A stretch of DNA of 64,000 nt from Chryseosolibacter sp049791675 (GCA_049791675.1 JBARAD010000247.1:27396-91395), one strand, 5' to 3'. Counted from the first letter of the stretch, positions 7,461 to 16,635 are shown. Program-made: numbers and translations. The notes: generated by a model not told the origin, from the sequence alone.

Positions 7461-7898
7461 CAAGTATTTTTGAATTCTCCTAATTTTAATGAATCGCGGG
7501 TTCGTCAATGGGCGACTGCGGCGGATCGTTTTTCTCTTGCGGCGAAGAATATTCGGACCATCCTGTCCGTGGGTGGGTCCATCGTGCGGGCGCATTCCCG
7601 AACATAAGGACGGGAATAAGGCTGGATGAAGCGGAAGTCGTTCGTGCCGCTAAGGGAAGAAGTTTGATGGGTGCGTTATCTGAATGTCTGCAGGTATGCC
7701 AGCACATCGAATACACCCAATAGCGATTAAATAAATCGGTCTTCGTGCATTTGTGAAGGAGACACCGAATGCCTGAAGAGCGAAAAAAATCAGACTGCAT
7801 GACTGTTGTTCCGGAGGGTTCGGGCTTTTTGCCAAAGGTGGAATCGGTTCGTTAATGGGACCTCGGCCGAAGATCTCTGCTAACTGAAAGTTGTCGAC
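7461..7898. other. About 440-bp spacer without a supported gene
   Basis: Several overlapping open frames of 60-104 codons exist on both strands, but none resembles a known protein, none has a preferred start and all overlap one another. The segment lies between the GntR promoter and the 3' end of the GNAT gene. It could contain decayed coding sequence, but I see no recognisable remnant. Confidence 0.4.
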
Positions 7899-8390
7899 TC
7901 AAGATCCCCGGGCGGCAGATAAAAGTTTCCTGATCTGTTCCGCCTCCAGATTGCAGTTCACCCATTCGGCATCGAGTTTGGATCCGTATTTCTTATAAAA
8001 GTTGATGGCGGGTTCATTCCAGTCCAGCACCTGCCACATCATGCCCGTGCAGTTTTCATCAAGGGCCTTCTGCATCGTGCGCTCGAAAAGCAATTTTCCC
8101 GCGCCCCTGCCGCGCGCGGATTCAGTTACAATGATATCCTCGAGGTATAGCCTCTTCCCTTTCCAGGTGGAGTAACGCCAGTAATACAGCGATAATCCGA
8201 TGATCGCATCCCTTGATTCAGCAACAAAGAATCCGTAAACCGGATGAGGTCCGAAGCCATCCTCTTCCATTTTCTCAAGGGTATTGGTGACTTCATGTGG
8301 AGCGCGCTCAAAAAGCGCAAGCTCTTTCACAAGCTCGAGCACGCGCGGAAGATCTTCTTTCTGACCCGGACGGATGATGATTTGTTTCAT
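7899..8390 (-). CDS. GNAT family N-acetyltransferase (diamine/spermidine acetyltransferase-like)
   Basis: 163 residues with the complete GNAT fold. MKQIIIRPGQKEDLPRVLEL is the first strand and helix. YLEDIIVTESARGRGAGKLLF (in pieces, about residues 90-112) is motif A, with the acetyl-CoA pyrophosphate loop RGRGAG. NEPAINFYKKYG (about 132-143) is motif B. The N-terminal ELALFERAPHEV and the GFFVAE..IGLSLYYWRYSTWKGK segment resemble the SSAT (spermidine/spermine N1-acetyltransferase) subgroup. Likely role: acetylating a small amine in the cytosol. The substrate is not certain. It is a single gene, 69 bp downstream of the prolyl oligopeptidase gene on the same strand. Confidence 0.88.
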   Translation of the reverse strand: MKQIIIRPGQKEDLPRVLELVKELALFERAPHEVTNTLEKMEEDGFGPHPVYGFFVAESRDAIIGLSLYYWRYSTWKGKRLYLEDIIVTESARGRGAGKLLFERTMQKALDENCTGMMWQVLDWNEPAINFYKKYGSKLDAEWVNCNLEAEQIRKLLSAARGS

Positions 8391-8459
8391 GAATGAATTT
8401 ATTGCTTCTGAATTGGCATCCCCAAATTATCTGGAGACGCGCTCAATTCGTGTGTTATT

Positions 8460-10607
8460 TTACATTTCTTCCTTGGCGAGGGGCGGGATCACGCCCATGT
8501 TGTACCAGGTGAACGCATATTGGTCGGCCACCACCTCAAGCGCCTTTTTCAGATTGGAGGAACCATGCCCTGACTTTGTGTCGATACGGATCAAGACAGG
8601 ATTTTCTCCCGCGTGGTGCTCCTGCAACGTAGCAGCGAACTTGAATGAATGCGCGGGTACAACGCGATCGTCATGGTCAGCAGTGGTGACAAGCGTCGCG
8701 GGATAAGATACGCCTGGCTTCAGCGCATGCACAGGCGAGTACCTTTTGAGATACTCGAACATCTCCTTCGAATCTTCCGATGTGCCGTAATCATAGGCCC
8801 ACCCTGCACCTGCCGTAAATTTATGATAGCGCAGCATATCCATTACACCGACAGCGGGCAGCGCGACCTTTGCGAGTTCCGGTCGCTGTGTCATCGTCGC
8901 GCCCACCAGCAATCCTCCATTGGACCCACCCGCGATGGCGAGGTAATTATGAGACGTGTATTTTTCGGTGAAGAGATATTCTGCCGCGGCGATAAAATCA
9001 TCGAAGACGTTTTGCTTGTTCATTTTCGTTCCGGCAACGTGCCACTTCTCTCCGTATTCGCCGCCACCCCGCAGGTTCGGTTGTGCATATATCCCGCCGT
9101 TCTCCAGCCACACAATACGCGAAGTGTTAAAGGCCGGATTCAGGCTCACATTAAACCCACCATAGGCGTAAAGCCATGTCGGGTTCCGGCCATTGAGTTC
9201 AATACCTTTTTTGTGAACGATGTACATCGGTATCGAAGCTCCGTCCTTGCTCTTGTAAAAAACCTGCTTTGTCTCGTAATCGGCCGGGTTAAAATCGACG
9301 TCAGGCTTTTCATACAGCGTTGTCTTTCCAGTGGCGATATCGTATTTAAAAATCGTGGTGGGATAGGTAAACGAAGTAAATGAAAAGTATATCTCCTTCT
9401 CATTCTCCTTTCCATCAAAACCTTCGGCTTTCCCCATGCCCGGCAGCGTGACCTCCCGTTCAAGTATTCCATTCAGGCTAAACTGTTTCACAGCTGACTT
9501 GACATCCACCATATAATGCGCGAAGATCTTTTTTCCGCCTGTGGAGGCCACCATGACATGCCCGGATTCTGGAATGAGGTCCTGCCAGTTTTCCGGTGAA
9601 GCCTTTGCAAAATCAACTTCAACGATCCGGTTGTTGGGGGCGTTCAGGTTCGTATGGATCAACAACTTCGTTCCGACGTTTGTCACCACATGGTGATCGT
9701 TGTCAAAATTACTTACGATGTTGACAAGCTTTCCATCCCGGTCCTTCAGGTCCTGAACGTACAACTCATTTCCGGTCGTGCTGGTGGCGGCGGTAACGAC
9801 GAGAAAACGTTCGTCTTCCGTCACATATCCGCCCACGTAGCGTCTGGGTTGCGACTCGCCTCCAAAGATCAGTTTGTCCTGCGACTGTGCTGTGCCCAGG
9901 GTATGAAAGTAGAGTTTGTGATATTGTGTCTTTGCCGACAGCTCACTTCCCTTTGGCTTGTCATAACTGCTGTAATAAAAGCCCTCGTTGCCACGCCATG
10001 CGATGCCGCTGAATTTGATGTCGCGAAGGGTATCTTCCACCACCGCTTTGTCTGCTGTCTTGATCACAATGGCTTTTCTCCAGTCCGATCCGCCTTCTGT
10101 GATCATGTAGGTCGCCATCGATCCGTCCTTTGTGAAGGAGATGCCGGCCAGCCCGGTCGTGCCATCTTTGGAGAAGGCGTTGGGATCTATAAATACTTCC
10201 GGCACGCCGTCGATCTCTTTCTTGCGGTAAAGCACACTGTGATTCTGAAGACCATCGTTCTTGTAGAAGTAATAGTAATCACCTTCTCTGAAGGGAGCGC
10301 TCAGGCGCGCGTAGTTGTATAATTTTTCCAGTCTCTCCTGAATCTTGTTGCGATAGGGGATGTTGTTCAGGTATCCAAAGGTCACATCATTCTGCGCCTT
10401 TACCCACTTTGCGGTTTCATCGGAGGTATCATCCTCCAGCCAACGGTACGGATCCTGTAGGGTCTCTCCAAAGTAATTGTCGACGGAATCCGCCTGAAAA
10501 GTTTCCGGATAGTTCACGCCTGATATCTTTTCTACGCCTTTATTACAACTGCTCATCAATATTACGCTTAAGAATGCACTCCAAATATTTGCCGTGTTCA
10601 TTTTCAT
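8460..10607 (-). CDS. Prolyl oligopeptidase family serine peptidase (S9A), lipoprotein
   Basis: 715 residues. The N-terminus has a lipoprotein signal with lipobox-like LMSSC, so the protein is probably anchored in the outer or inner membrane facing the periplasm. It continues with the N-terminal part of the S9A family (DNYFGETLQDPYRWLEDD) and a seven-bladed propeller. The C-terminal alpha/beta hydrolase domain carries the nucleophile in GGSNGG (Ser562), the acid in TADHDDRV (about 644-647) and His681 in SGHG. These positions closely match those of classical prolyl endopeptidase. It should cleave short peptides after proline. The start could be residue 1 or the Met at residue 3. Confidence 0.94.
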   Translation of the reverse strand: MKMNTANIWSAFLSVILMSSCNKGVEKISGVNYPETFQADSVDNYFGETLQDPYRWLEDDTSDETAKWVKAQNDVTFGYLNNIPYRNKIQERLEKLYNYARLSAPFREGDYYYFYKNDGLQNHSVLYRKKEIDGVPEVFIDPNAFSKDGTTGLAGISFTKDGSMATYMITEGGSDWRKAIVIKTADKAVVEDTLRDIKFSGIAWRGNEGFYYSSYDKPKGSELSAKTQYHKLYFHTLGTAQSQDKLIFGGESQPRRYVGGYVTEDERFLVVTAATSTTGNELYVQDLKDRDGKLVNIVSNFDNDHHVVTNVGTKLLIHTNLNAPNNRIVEVDFAKASPENWQDLIPESGHVMVASTGGKKIFAHYMVDVKSAVKQFSLNGILEREVTLPGMGKAEGFDGKENEKEIYFSFTSFTYPTTIFKYDIATGKTTLYEKPDVDFNPADYETKQVFYKSKDGASIPMYIVHKKGIELNGRNPTWLYAYGGFNVSLNPAFNTSRIVWLENGGIYAQPNLRGGGEYGEKWHVAGTKMNKQNVFDDFIAAAEYLFTEKYTSHNYLAIAGGSNGGLLVGATMTQRPELAKVALPAVGVMDMLRYHKFTAGAGWAYDYGTSEDSKEMFEYLKRYSPVHALKPGVSYPATLVTTADHDDRVVPAHSFKFAATLQEHHAGENPVLIRIDTKSGHGSSNLKKALEVVADQYAFTWYNMGVIPPLAKEEM

Positions 10608-10660
10608 GGGAGGTGTTGTTCAGGGTAATGGATTTGTTTACACCGATGAATGAAACTTCC

Positions 10661-11935
10661 TCAGTCAATCACTTCGAAATTCAAATACGGTTTGAGAGCC
10701 CGGGGAATTTTGATACCACCTTCCGTCTGGTTGTTTTCAAGGATTGCGGCAACAATTCGCGGAAGGGCCAGGGCGCTGCCATTGAGGGTATGCAACAGTT
10801 GGGTTTTTCCGTCTTTGTTCTTGTAGCGCAGTTTCAGCCTGTTTGCCTGGTACGTTTCAAAATTGCTGACGGAGCTGACTTCAAGCCATCGTTTTTGAGC
10901 CGCGGAATATACTTCCATGTCGTAGGTCATCGCTGAAGTAAACCCCATATCGCCCCCGCAAAGCAATAGTTTGCGGTAGGGAAGCTCGAGCTTTTCCAAA
11001 AGTCCTTGCACGTAGGCGGCCATTTCTTCCAGTGCCCGGTAAGAATTTTCCGCTGTTGTGATCTGTACGATCTCCACCTTATCGAACTGGTGCAGCCGGT
11101 TCAGTCCGCGTACATGGGCACCCCAGTTCCCTGCCTCGCGGCGGAAACAGGGCGTGTAGCCAACGTTTTTTACCGGCAGCGTTTCTTCCGTCAGGATCAC
11201 GTCACGGTAAAGATTCGTAATCGGAACCTCTGCTGTCGGGATCAGGTATAGATTGTCCAGCTGAACGTGGTACATCTGTCCCTCCTTGTCGGGAAGCTGT
11301 CCGGTGCCATACCCTGATGCTTCGTTAACGACAATCGGGGGCTGCATTTCCCGGTAACCTTGTTTCTCCGCTTCATCGAGGAAGAAGTTGATCAGGGCGC
11401 GCTGCAATTTTGCTCCCTTGCCTTTATACACAGGGAACCCTGCGCCAGCGATCTTGATACCGAGTTCAAAGTCGATGATGTCGTATTTCCGGATGAGGTC
11501 CCAGTGGGGCAGTGCATCTGCCGGGAGCGCAGGGACCTGTCCGTTTTCATGAACGACTACGTTATCATCGGGGCCGCCACCTTCCGGTACTTTTACGTTA
11601 GGAACATTGGGTAGCGTATAAAGGACCTTTTGAAGTTCTTCTTCGGTAGATGACAGCTCAATCCCCAGGTCGGCGATCTGCTTTTTCATCTGTGCAGTTT
11701 TCGCCTTTAGTGTCTCAGCCTCTTCTTTTTTGCCGGATTTCATGAGGTTGCCGATTTCGCGCGCAACCGCATTGGCTTCGGCCAGAAGTGCGTCCTGCTG
11801 TTGTTGGGTTTGACGCCGCTTCAGGTCAAGATCAAGAATGCCATCAACGGATTGTTCCACGTTGGGGAGCCTCCTTTTTTTCAAACCCTGAATTGCCCTG
11901 TCTTTTTCTTCCCGTAGTATTGAAACCTGAAGCAT
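10661..11935 (-). CDS. serS: Serine--tRNA ligase
   Basis: 424 residues, the standard length of bacterial SerRS. The N-terminal long coiled-coil arm, which contacts the long variable arm of tRNA-Ser, spans about residues 25-100 (many Lys/Glu/Gln heptads). The class II catalytic domain follows: ISSVSN-type motifs, motif 2 as YTPCFRREAG (about residue 260) and motif 3 as QTEGGIKIPRAL near residue 404. The gene starts at 11935 and is divergent from rho over a 283-bp spacer that carries promoters for both. It is preceded on the same strand by no other gene, so it is likely monocistronic, with the prolyl oligopeptidase 53 bp downstream. Confidence 0.97.
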   Translation of the reverse strand: MLQVSILREEKDRAIQGLKKRRLPNVEQSVDGILDLDLKRRQTQQQQDALLAEANAVAREIGNLMKSGKKEEAETLKAKTAQMKKQIADLGIELSSTEEELQKVLYTLPNVPNVKVPEGGGPDDNVVVHENGQVPALPADALPHWDLIRKYDIIDFELGIKIAGAGFPVYKGKGAKLQRALINFFLDEAEKQGYREMQPPIVVNEASGYGTGQLPDKEGQMYHVQLDNLYLIPTAEVPITNLYRDVILTEETLPVKNVGYTPCFRREAGNWGAHVRGLNRLHQFDKVEIVQITTAENSYRALEEMAAYVQGLLEKLELPYRKLLLCGGDMGFTSAMTYDMEVYSAAQKRWLEVSSVSNFETYQANRLKLRYKNKDGKTQLLHTLNGSALALPRIVAAILENNQTEGGIKIPRALKPYLNFEVID

Positions 11936-11958
11936 CTTTTGTGTGTTTAATTAGGATT

Positions 11959-11992
11959 CAAAAGTAAATTTTTTGACCGGCCTGAAGGGCAA
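11959..11992 (-). promoter_or_regulatory. Probable serS promoter
   Basis: Read on the reverse strand, TACTTTTG (11959-11966) matches TAnnTTTG and a TTG (11990-11992) lies 23 bp upstream. The serS start is 24 bp downstream of the -7 element. Confidence 0.5.
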
Positions 11993-12019
11993 GCGGGGGA
12001 TAATAAATTTATTTATTCG

Positions 12020-12050
12020 TTTGATAATGTTGATTTTTAGGCTATAATTG
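12020..12050 (+). promoter_or_regulatory. Probable rho promoter
   Basis: TTTG (12020-12023), 19-bp gap, TATAATTG (12043-12050): optimal spacing and one mismatch to TAnnTTTG. It implies a 5' leader of about 160 nt before rho. Confidence 0.55.
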
Positions 12051-12218
12051 CAACGTCATACGGCTTAATCTCTAGCCCTCTGAATTGTAGATCCCGAATT
12101 TTACTAGCTAACTTTTTGACTTCAAAAGATTTTCCTTATTGATGATTTCCGTTTCAGAACACAATTCTGTTTCCAACCAGTCACAAATCACTTAAAAACA
12201 CATTCATTTTAAAACTAC

Positions 12219-13769
12219 ATGTATACTATTGATGATCTGAACGTCAGACTTCTTTCTGAACTGAAAGAGATCGCTGAGGGGATGGGCGTAAAAAATGCCA
12301 AAAAACTCACCAAACAAGACCTTGTTTACAAAATCCTTGATCAACAGGCGGTTTCAGGTGACCCGACACCCGAAGTAAGTGCTGCAGCGGAACCTGAACC
12401 CGAGCGCAAAATGCGTCCACGCCGCCGCGAAAATGTTGCTCCCGCTCCCCAGAAAAAGGCAGCAGAAGTGGCACCCGATGATTCGTTCGAATCAATGAAT
12501 ATTGACTTCGATAATGCTGTTCCGAAATTCGATGACAAGGATTCTTTCAACGACGAAAAACCCGAGAAGGAATCGCAATCATTTGGCCAACCTTCCCGTC
12601 AGGACCAAAGGGAAGAGAGAGTGCCCCAGGCCCAGCGGCCTTCCATCCGGGATTTTGACGGTGCGATCAGCAATGAAGGCGCACTGGAAATTATGCAGGA
12701 TGGCTACGGATTCCTCCGCTCCTCTGATTACAACTATCTTGCAAGCCCCGATGATATTTACGTATCACCTTCACAGATAAAATTATTCGGATTGAAGACC
12801 GGCGACACGGTTAAAGGTCTGATCCGTCCTCCGAAAGAAGGCGAAAAATATTTTGCGCTCCTGAAAGTGGAATCCGTCAACGGCAAGACCACGGAAGAAA
12901 TCCGCGACAGGGTTGCCTTTGAATACCTGACTCCCCTTTTCCCCGACGAAAAGCTTCGACTAAGCACGACACCGGATAATATGTCCACCCGTATCCTCGA
13001 TCTTTTTGCTCCCATTGGTAAAGGACAACGCGGGATGATTGTGGCGCAGCCGAAGACCGGCAAGACCGTTCTGTTGAAAGCGATTGCCAACGCGATCGCG
13101 CAAAATCATCCGGAAGTTTACCTGATCGTGTTGCTGATCGATGAACGCCCTGAAGAGGTGACCGACATGGCGCGCAGCGTGCGTGCAGAGGTGGTTGCGT
13201 CTACTTTTGATGAGCAGGCCGAACGCCACGTGAAAGTAGCGAGCATTGTACTTGAAAAAGCAAAACGCATGGTAGAGTGCGGACATGATGTCGTGATCCT
13301 GCTGGACTCCATCACCCGCCTTGCACGTGCTTATAATACGGTGGTTCCTTCCTCCGGTAAGATCCTTTCCGGTGGTGTGGATGCAAACGCTTTGCACAAA
13401 CCGAAACGCTTCTTCGGCGCTGCCCGTAACGTTGAAGGTGGCGGATCCCTGACCATCATTGCTACCGCCCTGATCGACACCGGATCGAAAATGGACGAGG
13501 TTATCTTTGAAGAATTCAAGGGTACCGGTAACATGGAACTGCAGCTCGACCGCAAGCTTGCCAACAAGCGTGTGTATCCTGCCATCGATGTACCGGCTTC
13601 CGGCACAAGACGTGAAGACCTGCTGATGCGCGAAGACGAACTGCAACGCGTTTGGATCCTTCGCAAATTCATGAGCGATATGAATTCTAACGAAGCAATG
13701 GAATTCCTGCTTCAGAAAATGAAAGGAACGAGAAACAACGAGGAGTTTTTGTTATCCATGAACGGGTAA
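12219..13769 (+). CDS. rho: Transcription termination factor Rho
   Basis: 516 residues, longer than E. coli Rho (419) because of an acidic/basic low-complexity insertion. Domains in order: Rho_N helix-rich domain (residues 1-45, LLSELKEIAEGMGVKNAKKL); a charged disordered region (about 48-145, rich in Pro, Glu, Arg and Asp); the cold-shock-like primary RNA site with GFLRS and SPSQIKLFGLKTGD (about 163-200); then the RecA-type motor with Walker A AQPKTGKT (276-283) and Walker B-type VILLDSITRLARAYN. Hexameric RNA-dependent ATPase that terminates transcription. The low-complexity insert is common in Bacteroidota Rho. The long leader upstream could allow autoregulation. Confidence 0.98.
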   Translation: MYTIDDLNVRLLSELKEIAEGMGVKNAKKLTKQDLVYKILDQQAVSGDPTPEVSAAAEPEPERKMRPRRRENVAPAPQKKAAEVAPDDSFESMNIDFDNAVPKFDDKDSFNDEKPEKESQSFGQPSRQDQREERVPQAQRPSIRDFDGAISNEGALEIMQDGYGFLRSSDYNYLASPDDIYVSPSQIKLFGLKTGDTVKGLIRPPKEGEKYFALLKVESVNGKTTEEIRDRVAFEYLTPLFPDEKLRLSTTPDNMSTRILDLFAPIGKGQRGMIVAQPKTGKTVLLKAIANAIAQNHPEVYLIVLLIDERPEEVTDMARSVRAEVVASTFDEQAERHVKVASIVLEKAKRMVECGHDVVILLDSITRLARAYNTVVPSSGKILSGGVDANALHKPKRFFGAARNVEGGGSLTIIATALIDTGSKMDEVIFEEFKGTGNMELQLDRKLANKRVYPAIDVPASGTRREDLLMREDELQRVWILRKFMSDMNSNEAMEFLLQKMKGTRNNEEFLLSMNG

Positions 13770-13791
13770 CCACTACGCTGTAAGATCATAG

Positions 13792-13824
13792 AAAATGCCA
13801 CGCCGAAAAGCGTGGCATTTTTCT
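13792..13824 (+). terminator. Strong terminator after rho
   Basis: AAATGCCACGC (13793-13803) pairs perfectly with GCGTGGCATTT (13810-13820) around a CGAAAA loop, followed by TTC.TTG. It lies between the convergent rho and DEAD-box helicase genes and may act in both directions thanks to its A-rich left flank. Confidence 0.85.
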
Positions 13825-13872
13825 TGACCGGAATCCCGGTCAGCGGACCGGATTTCAAATCGCAAGCCGTCA

Positions 13873-15141
13873 CTACCTTCTGCGCCTTCCGCTGCCTTTC
13901 CGCTCATGAAAAGCGCCCTGAAAAGTTGGATCCTCTTTCTTCTTCTGCCAGTCGATCTCCTTTGCCATTTCCCTTGCTTCCACGGGTGGCGTCACGGTAA
14001 TCTCTATTTCTGAAGGGAGTTTTTTAACCGGTATTTTTTCACGTATCAGTTTCTCAATCTTATGGACATGATACATTTCCGCCGGCGTGGCAAATGTGAT
14101 GGCCTTCCCCTCCTGAAAAGCGCGCCCTGTTCTGCCAATGCGGTGCACATAATCTTCATAGAGTATCGGCACATCGAAATTAATGACGTGCGATACTTTC
14201 ACCACATCAATGCCGCGTGCGGTGACGTCGGTCGATACCATGATCCGCAAATTTCCTTCCTTGAATTCATTCACGGCATTGATCCGGGTATTCTGTCCTT
14301 TGTTGGAATGGATCACTTTTATGGGGCCATATTCTTTTCTTTCCAGGTACCTGAAAATATTGTCTGCCACTTCTTTCGTGCGCGTAAAGATCAATACCCG
14401 ATTGAAGGCCTGCTCGTCTTTGAGCAAGTATTCAAGGAAATTGATCTTCGTGCGAAGGTTTGGTATGACGTACAACTCTTGCTCTACTTGTTTTGCTGTT
14501 GTGGCCTGCGGCGTGATCTCTATCCGTTGCGGGAATTCCAGAAACTCCTTTGACAACCGCTCAACCTTGTCCGGAAAGGTGGCCGAGAAAAGCAGGTTCT
14601 GACGTCTGGGCGGGATGATTTCAAATATGCGGCGCAATTGAGGCATGAACCCCATGTCCATCATCCGGTCGGCTTCGTCGAGAACAAGTATCTTGATCTG
14701 TTTGGTAATCAGTTCTCCTTTCAGATACAACTCCATGAAACGACCCGGCGTAGCGATAAGAAGGTCAACTCCAGTGGCGAGCTGCTCGGTTTGTATCCTG
14801 GGCCCGACACCGCCATAGAGCGCCAGTATCCGTAAGTCTGTGTACCGGGACAGCGCTGCAGCATGTGTAGCGATCTGCAGCGTCAATTCCTTCGTGGGCG
14901 CGAGGACGAGTGCGCGCGGTTCTTTGCCGGTGGCAAATTTGATCTTCATCAAAATAGGCAGCAGATACGCAGCAGTTTTCCCGGTGCCGGTCTGCGCAAT
15001 CCCGATCACTTCCTGTCCTCCAAGGATCAATGGGATGCTCTTTTGCTGAATTTCAGTCGGGTTTTCAAATCCGGCATCCGCGATGGCGCTCAACAACTGT
15101 TTATTGAGATTAAAATTTTCAAATGAAGTAATTGCTGACAC
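13873..15141 (-). CDS. DEAD-box ATP-dependent RNA helicase
   Basis: 422 residues, starting at a GTG at 15141; a stop lies just upstream in frame and no early ATG exists. Motifs in order: F and Q motif (SFENFNLNKQLL to GFENPTEIQ), motif I AQTGTGKT (49-56), motif Ia APTKEL, motif Ib TPGRF, motif II DEAD (155-158), motif III SAT (186-188) and motif VI HRIGRTGR near residue 325. The C-terminal tail is short and basic, ending KGSGRRRR. Probably a RhlE-like helicase remodelling rRNA or mRNA, especially in cold. It is divergent from dihydroorotase, with only 20 bp between the start codons, so the promoters overlap the opposite genes. Confidence 0.95.
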   Translation of the reverse strand: MSAITSFENFNLNKQLLSAIADAGFENPTEIQQKSIPLILGGQEVIGIAQTGTGKTAAYLLPILMKIKFATGKEPRALVLAPTKELTLQIATHAAALSRYTDLRILALYGGVGPRIQTEQLATGVDLLIATPGRFMELYLKGELITKQIKILVLDEADRMMDMGFMPQLRRIFEIIPPRRQNLLFSATFPDKVERLSKEFLEFPQRIEITPQATTAKQVEQELYVIPNLRTKINFLEYLLKDEQAFNRVLIFTRTKEVADNIFRYLERKEYGPIKVIHSNKGQNTRINAVNEFKEGNLRIMVSTDVTARGIDVVKVSHVINFDVPILYEDYVHRIGRTGRAFQEGKAITFATPAEMYHVHKIEKLIREKIPVKKLPSEIEITVTPPVEAREMAKEIDWQKKKEDPTFQGAFHERKGSGRRRR

Positions 15142-15161
15142 TTTGGATTATTTTTGCCGGA

Positions 15162-16502
15162 ATGAAATCTACACTGATCGTCAATGCAAATATAGTCAAT
15201 GAGGGCAAGGTCTTTCAGGGAGATGTGCTCATCAGGGGAAGGTTTATCGAGGCGATCGGCAAAGACCTCGGCTCCAGAGATGCCGATACAGTAATTGATG
15301 CCCGTGGCCGATACCTGTTACCAGGTGCAATTGACGATCAGGTTCACTTCCGCGAGCCGGGACTGACACACAAAGCGACCATATACTCCGAATCAAGAGC
15401 CGCAGTCGCAGGCGGGGTAACGAGTTTTATGGAGATGCCCAATACGGTACCTCCCGTTTTCACCATCGCTCTTCTCGAAGATAAATACGCCATCGCGGCG
15501 AAAGATTCACTTGCAAACTATTCCTTCTTTATGGGTGCGTCCAACGACAACCTCGAAGAAGTAATGAGGCTTGACATTCAAAATGTGTGCGGACTAAAGA
15601 TCTTTATGGGATCCTCCACAGGCAACCTGCTGGTGGATGATGAAAAGACGCTTGAGGGCTTTTTTTCCAGGTTCCCTTCCTTGATCGCGACACATTGTGA
15701 GGATGAGGCAACCATTCTGAAAAATACAGCGGCTTACAGGGCAGAATACGGCGAAGACATTCCCGTAAAATTTCATCCGCTGATCAGAAGTGCCGAAGCC
15801 TGCTTTAAATCCTCCTCCTTTGCTGTTGACCTGGCCCGCAAGCATGGGACGAAGCTTCACATCCTCCACATCTCAACTGCCCGGGAAACGGGCTTATTTG
15901 ATCCGGCACTGCCGCTGGAAAAGAAGAAGATCACTGCAGAAGCGTGCGTACATCACCTCTCATTTAACGATACCGATTACAGCCGCCTGGGAACCCTGAT
16001 CAAGTGGAACCCCGCTGTTAAGACCCGGGTAGACCAGCTTGCGGTCTTCCAGGCAGTCCTCGACGATAAAATTGATGTGATTGCTACGGATCACGCGCCG
16101 CACACATTGGCAGAAAAAACCAATCCTTACCTGAAAGCCCCTTCCGGTGGACCACTTATCCAGCACAGCCTCGTCGCGATGCTTGAGTTCTATCATGAAG
16201 GCAGAATCCCGATAGAAAAAATTGTCCAGAAAATGGCGCACAATCCGGCCATTCTTTTCCAGGTATCCAAAAGGGGTTTTATCCGCGAGGGGTATTATGC
16301 AGACCTGGTTTTGGTGGACCTGAATGATCCATGGAAAGTCGACAGTGGAAATATTCTGGCCAAGTGCGGGTGGTCTCCTTTCGAGGGTAAGATCTTCACA
16401 TCGAAAGTCACAGATACGTTTGTTTCAGGACACCTGGCTTTTTCGAACGGAAAATTTGATGAAGGGATGAAAGGACAGCGGTTAACTTTTGACAGGAACT
16501 AA
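15162..16502 (+). CDS. pyrC: Dihydroorotase
   Basis: 446 residues from the ATG at 15162 (MKSTLIVNANIVNEG). An amidohydrolase-fold enzyme closing carbamoyl aspartate to dihydroorotate, the third step of pyrimidine synthesis. Conserved elements: N-terminal beta-sandwich; the metal-site strand as IDDQVHFREPG (about 57-67); THCEDE with a ligand histidine; LHILHIST with another; and ATDHAPH with the catalytic Asp. The first histidine of the usual DxHxH pair is Gln here (Gln60), leaving His62. I recall the same in other Bacteroidota homologues. Possible alternative is a non-catalytic homologue, but the remaining site is intact. A TATTTTTG at 15149-15156 is only 6 bp before the start. Confidence 0.9.
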   Translation: MKSTLIVNANIVNEGKVFQGDVLIRGRFIEAIGKDLGSRDADTVIDARGRYLLPGAIDDQVHFREPGLTHKATIYSESRAAVAGGVTSFMEMPNTVPPVFTIALLEDKYAIAAKDSLANYSFFMGASNDNLEEVMRLDIQNVCGLKIFMGSSTGNLLVDDEKTLEGFFSRFPSLIATHCEDEATILKNTAAYRAEYGEDIPVKFHPLIRSAEACFKSSSFAVDLARKHGTKLHILHISTARETGLFDPALPLEKKKITAEACVHHLSFNDTDYSRLGTLIKWNPAVKTRVDQLAVFQAVLDDKIDVIATDHAPHTLAEKTNPYLKAPSGGPLIQHSLVAMLEFYHEGRIPIEKIVQKMAHNPAILFQVSKRGFIREGYYADLVLVDLNDPWKVDSGNILAKCGWSPFEGKIFTSKVTDTFVSGHLAFSNGKFDEGMKGQRLTFDRN

Positions 16503-16557
16503 AAAAAGCGTCTTTTTTGTTATTTACGGCGGACTATCTAAATTGCACGCCAGAAAC

Positions 16558-16635
16558 GGTGGATGTAGCTCAGTTGGTTAGAGCATCAGATTGTGATTCT
16601 GAGGGTCGCGGGTTCGAGTCCCGTCTTTCACCCCA
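16558..16635 (+). tRNA. tRNA-His (anticodon GTG)
   Basis: A complete cloverleaf. G-1 at 16558 faces discriminator C73 at 16632, the hallmark of tRNA-His. The acceptor stem GTGGATG pairs with CTTTCAC with one T-T mismatch and one G-T pair. The anticodon stem TCAGA/TCTGA encloses TT-GTG-AT, with anticodon GTG at 16593-16595. The T arm is GCGGGTTCGAGTCCCGT. CCA appears to be encoded at 16633-16635, though the following A-run makes chance possible. It lies 55 bp after pyrC and is followed at once by a terminator. Confidence 0.95.

Noticed and set aside
7050..7595. Longer GntR frame starting at 7595
   Set aside because: The extension runs across the operator and promoter and reads as basic, non-conserved sequence.
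7486..7835. Overlapping reverse-strand open frames between GntR and GNAT genes
   Set aside because: Several mutually overlapping frames without hallmark residues; treated as spacer.
8649..9383. 244-codon open frame antisense to the prolyl oligopeptidase
   Set aside because: Fully overlaps a gene with intact catalytic residues; composition rich in Arg, Cys and His, typical of antisense frames.
12960..13646. 228-codon open frame antisense to rho
   Set aside because: Lies fully within the well-supported rho gene, has no recognisable protein features and mirrors its codon bias.
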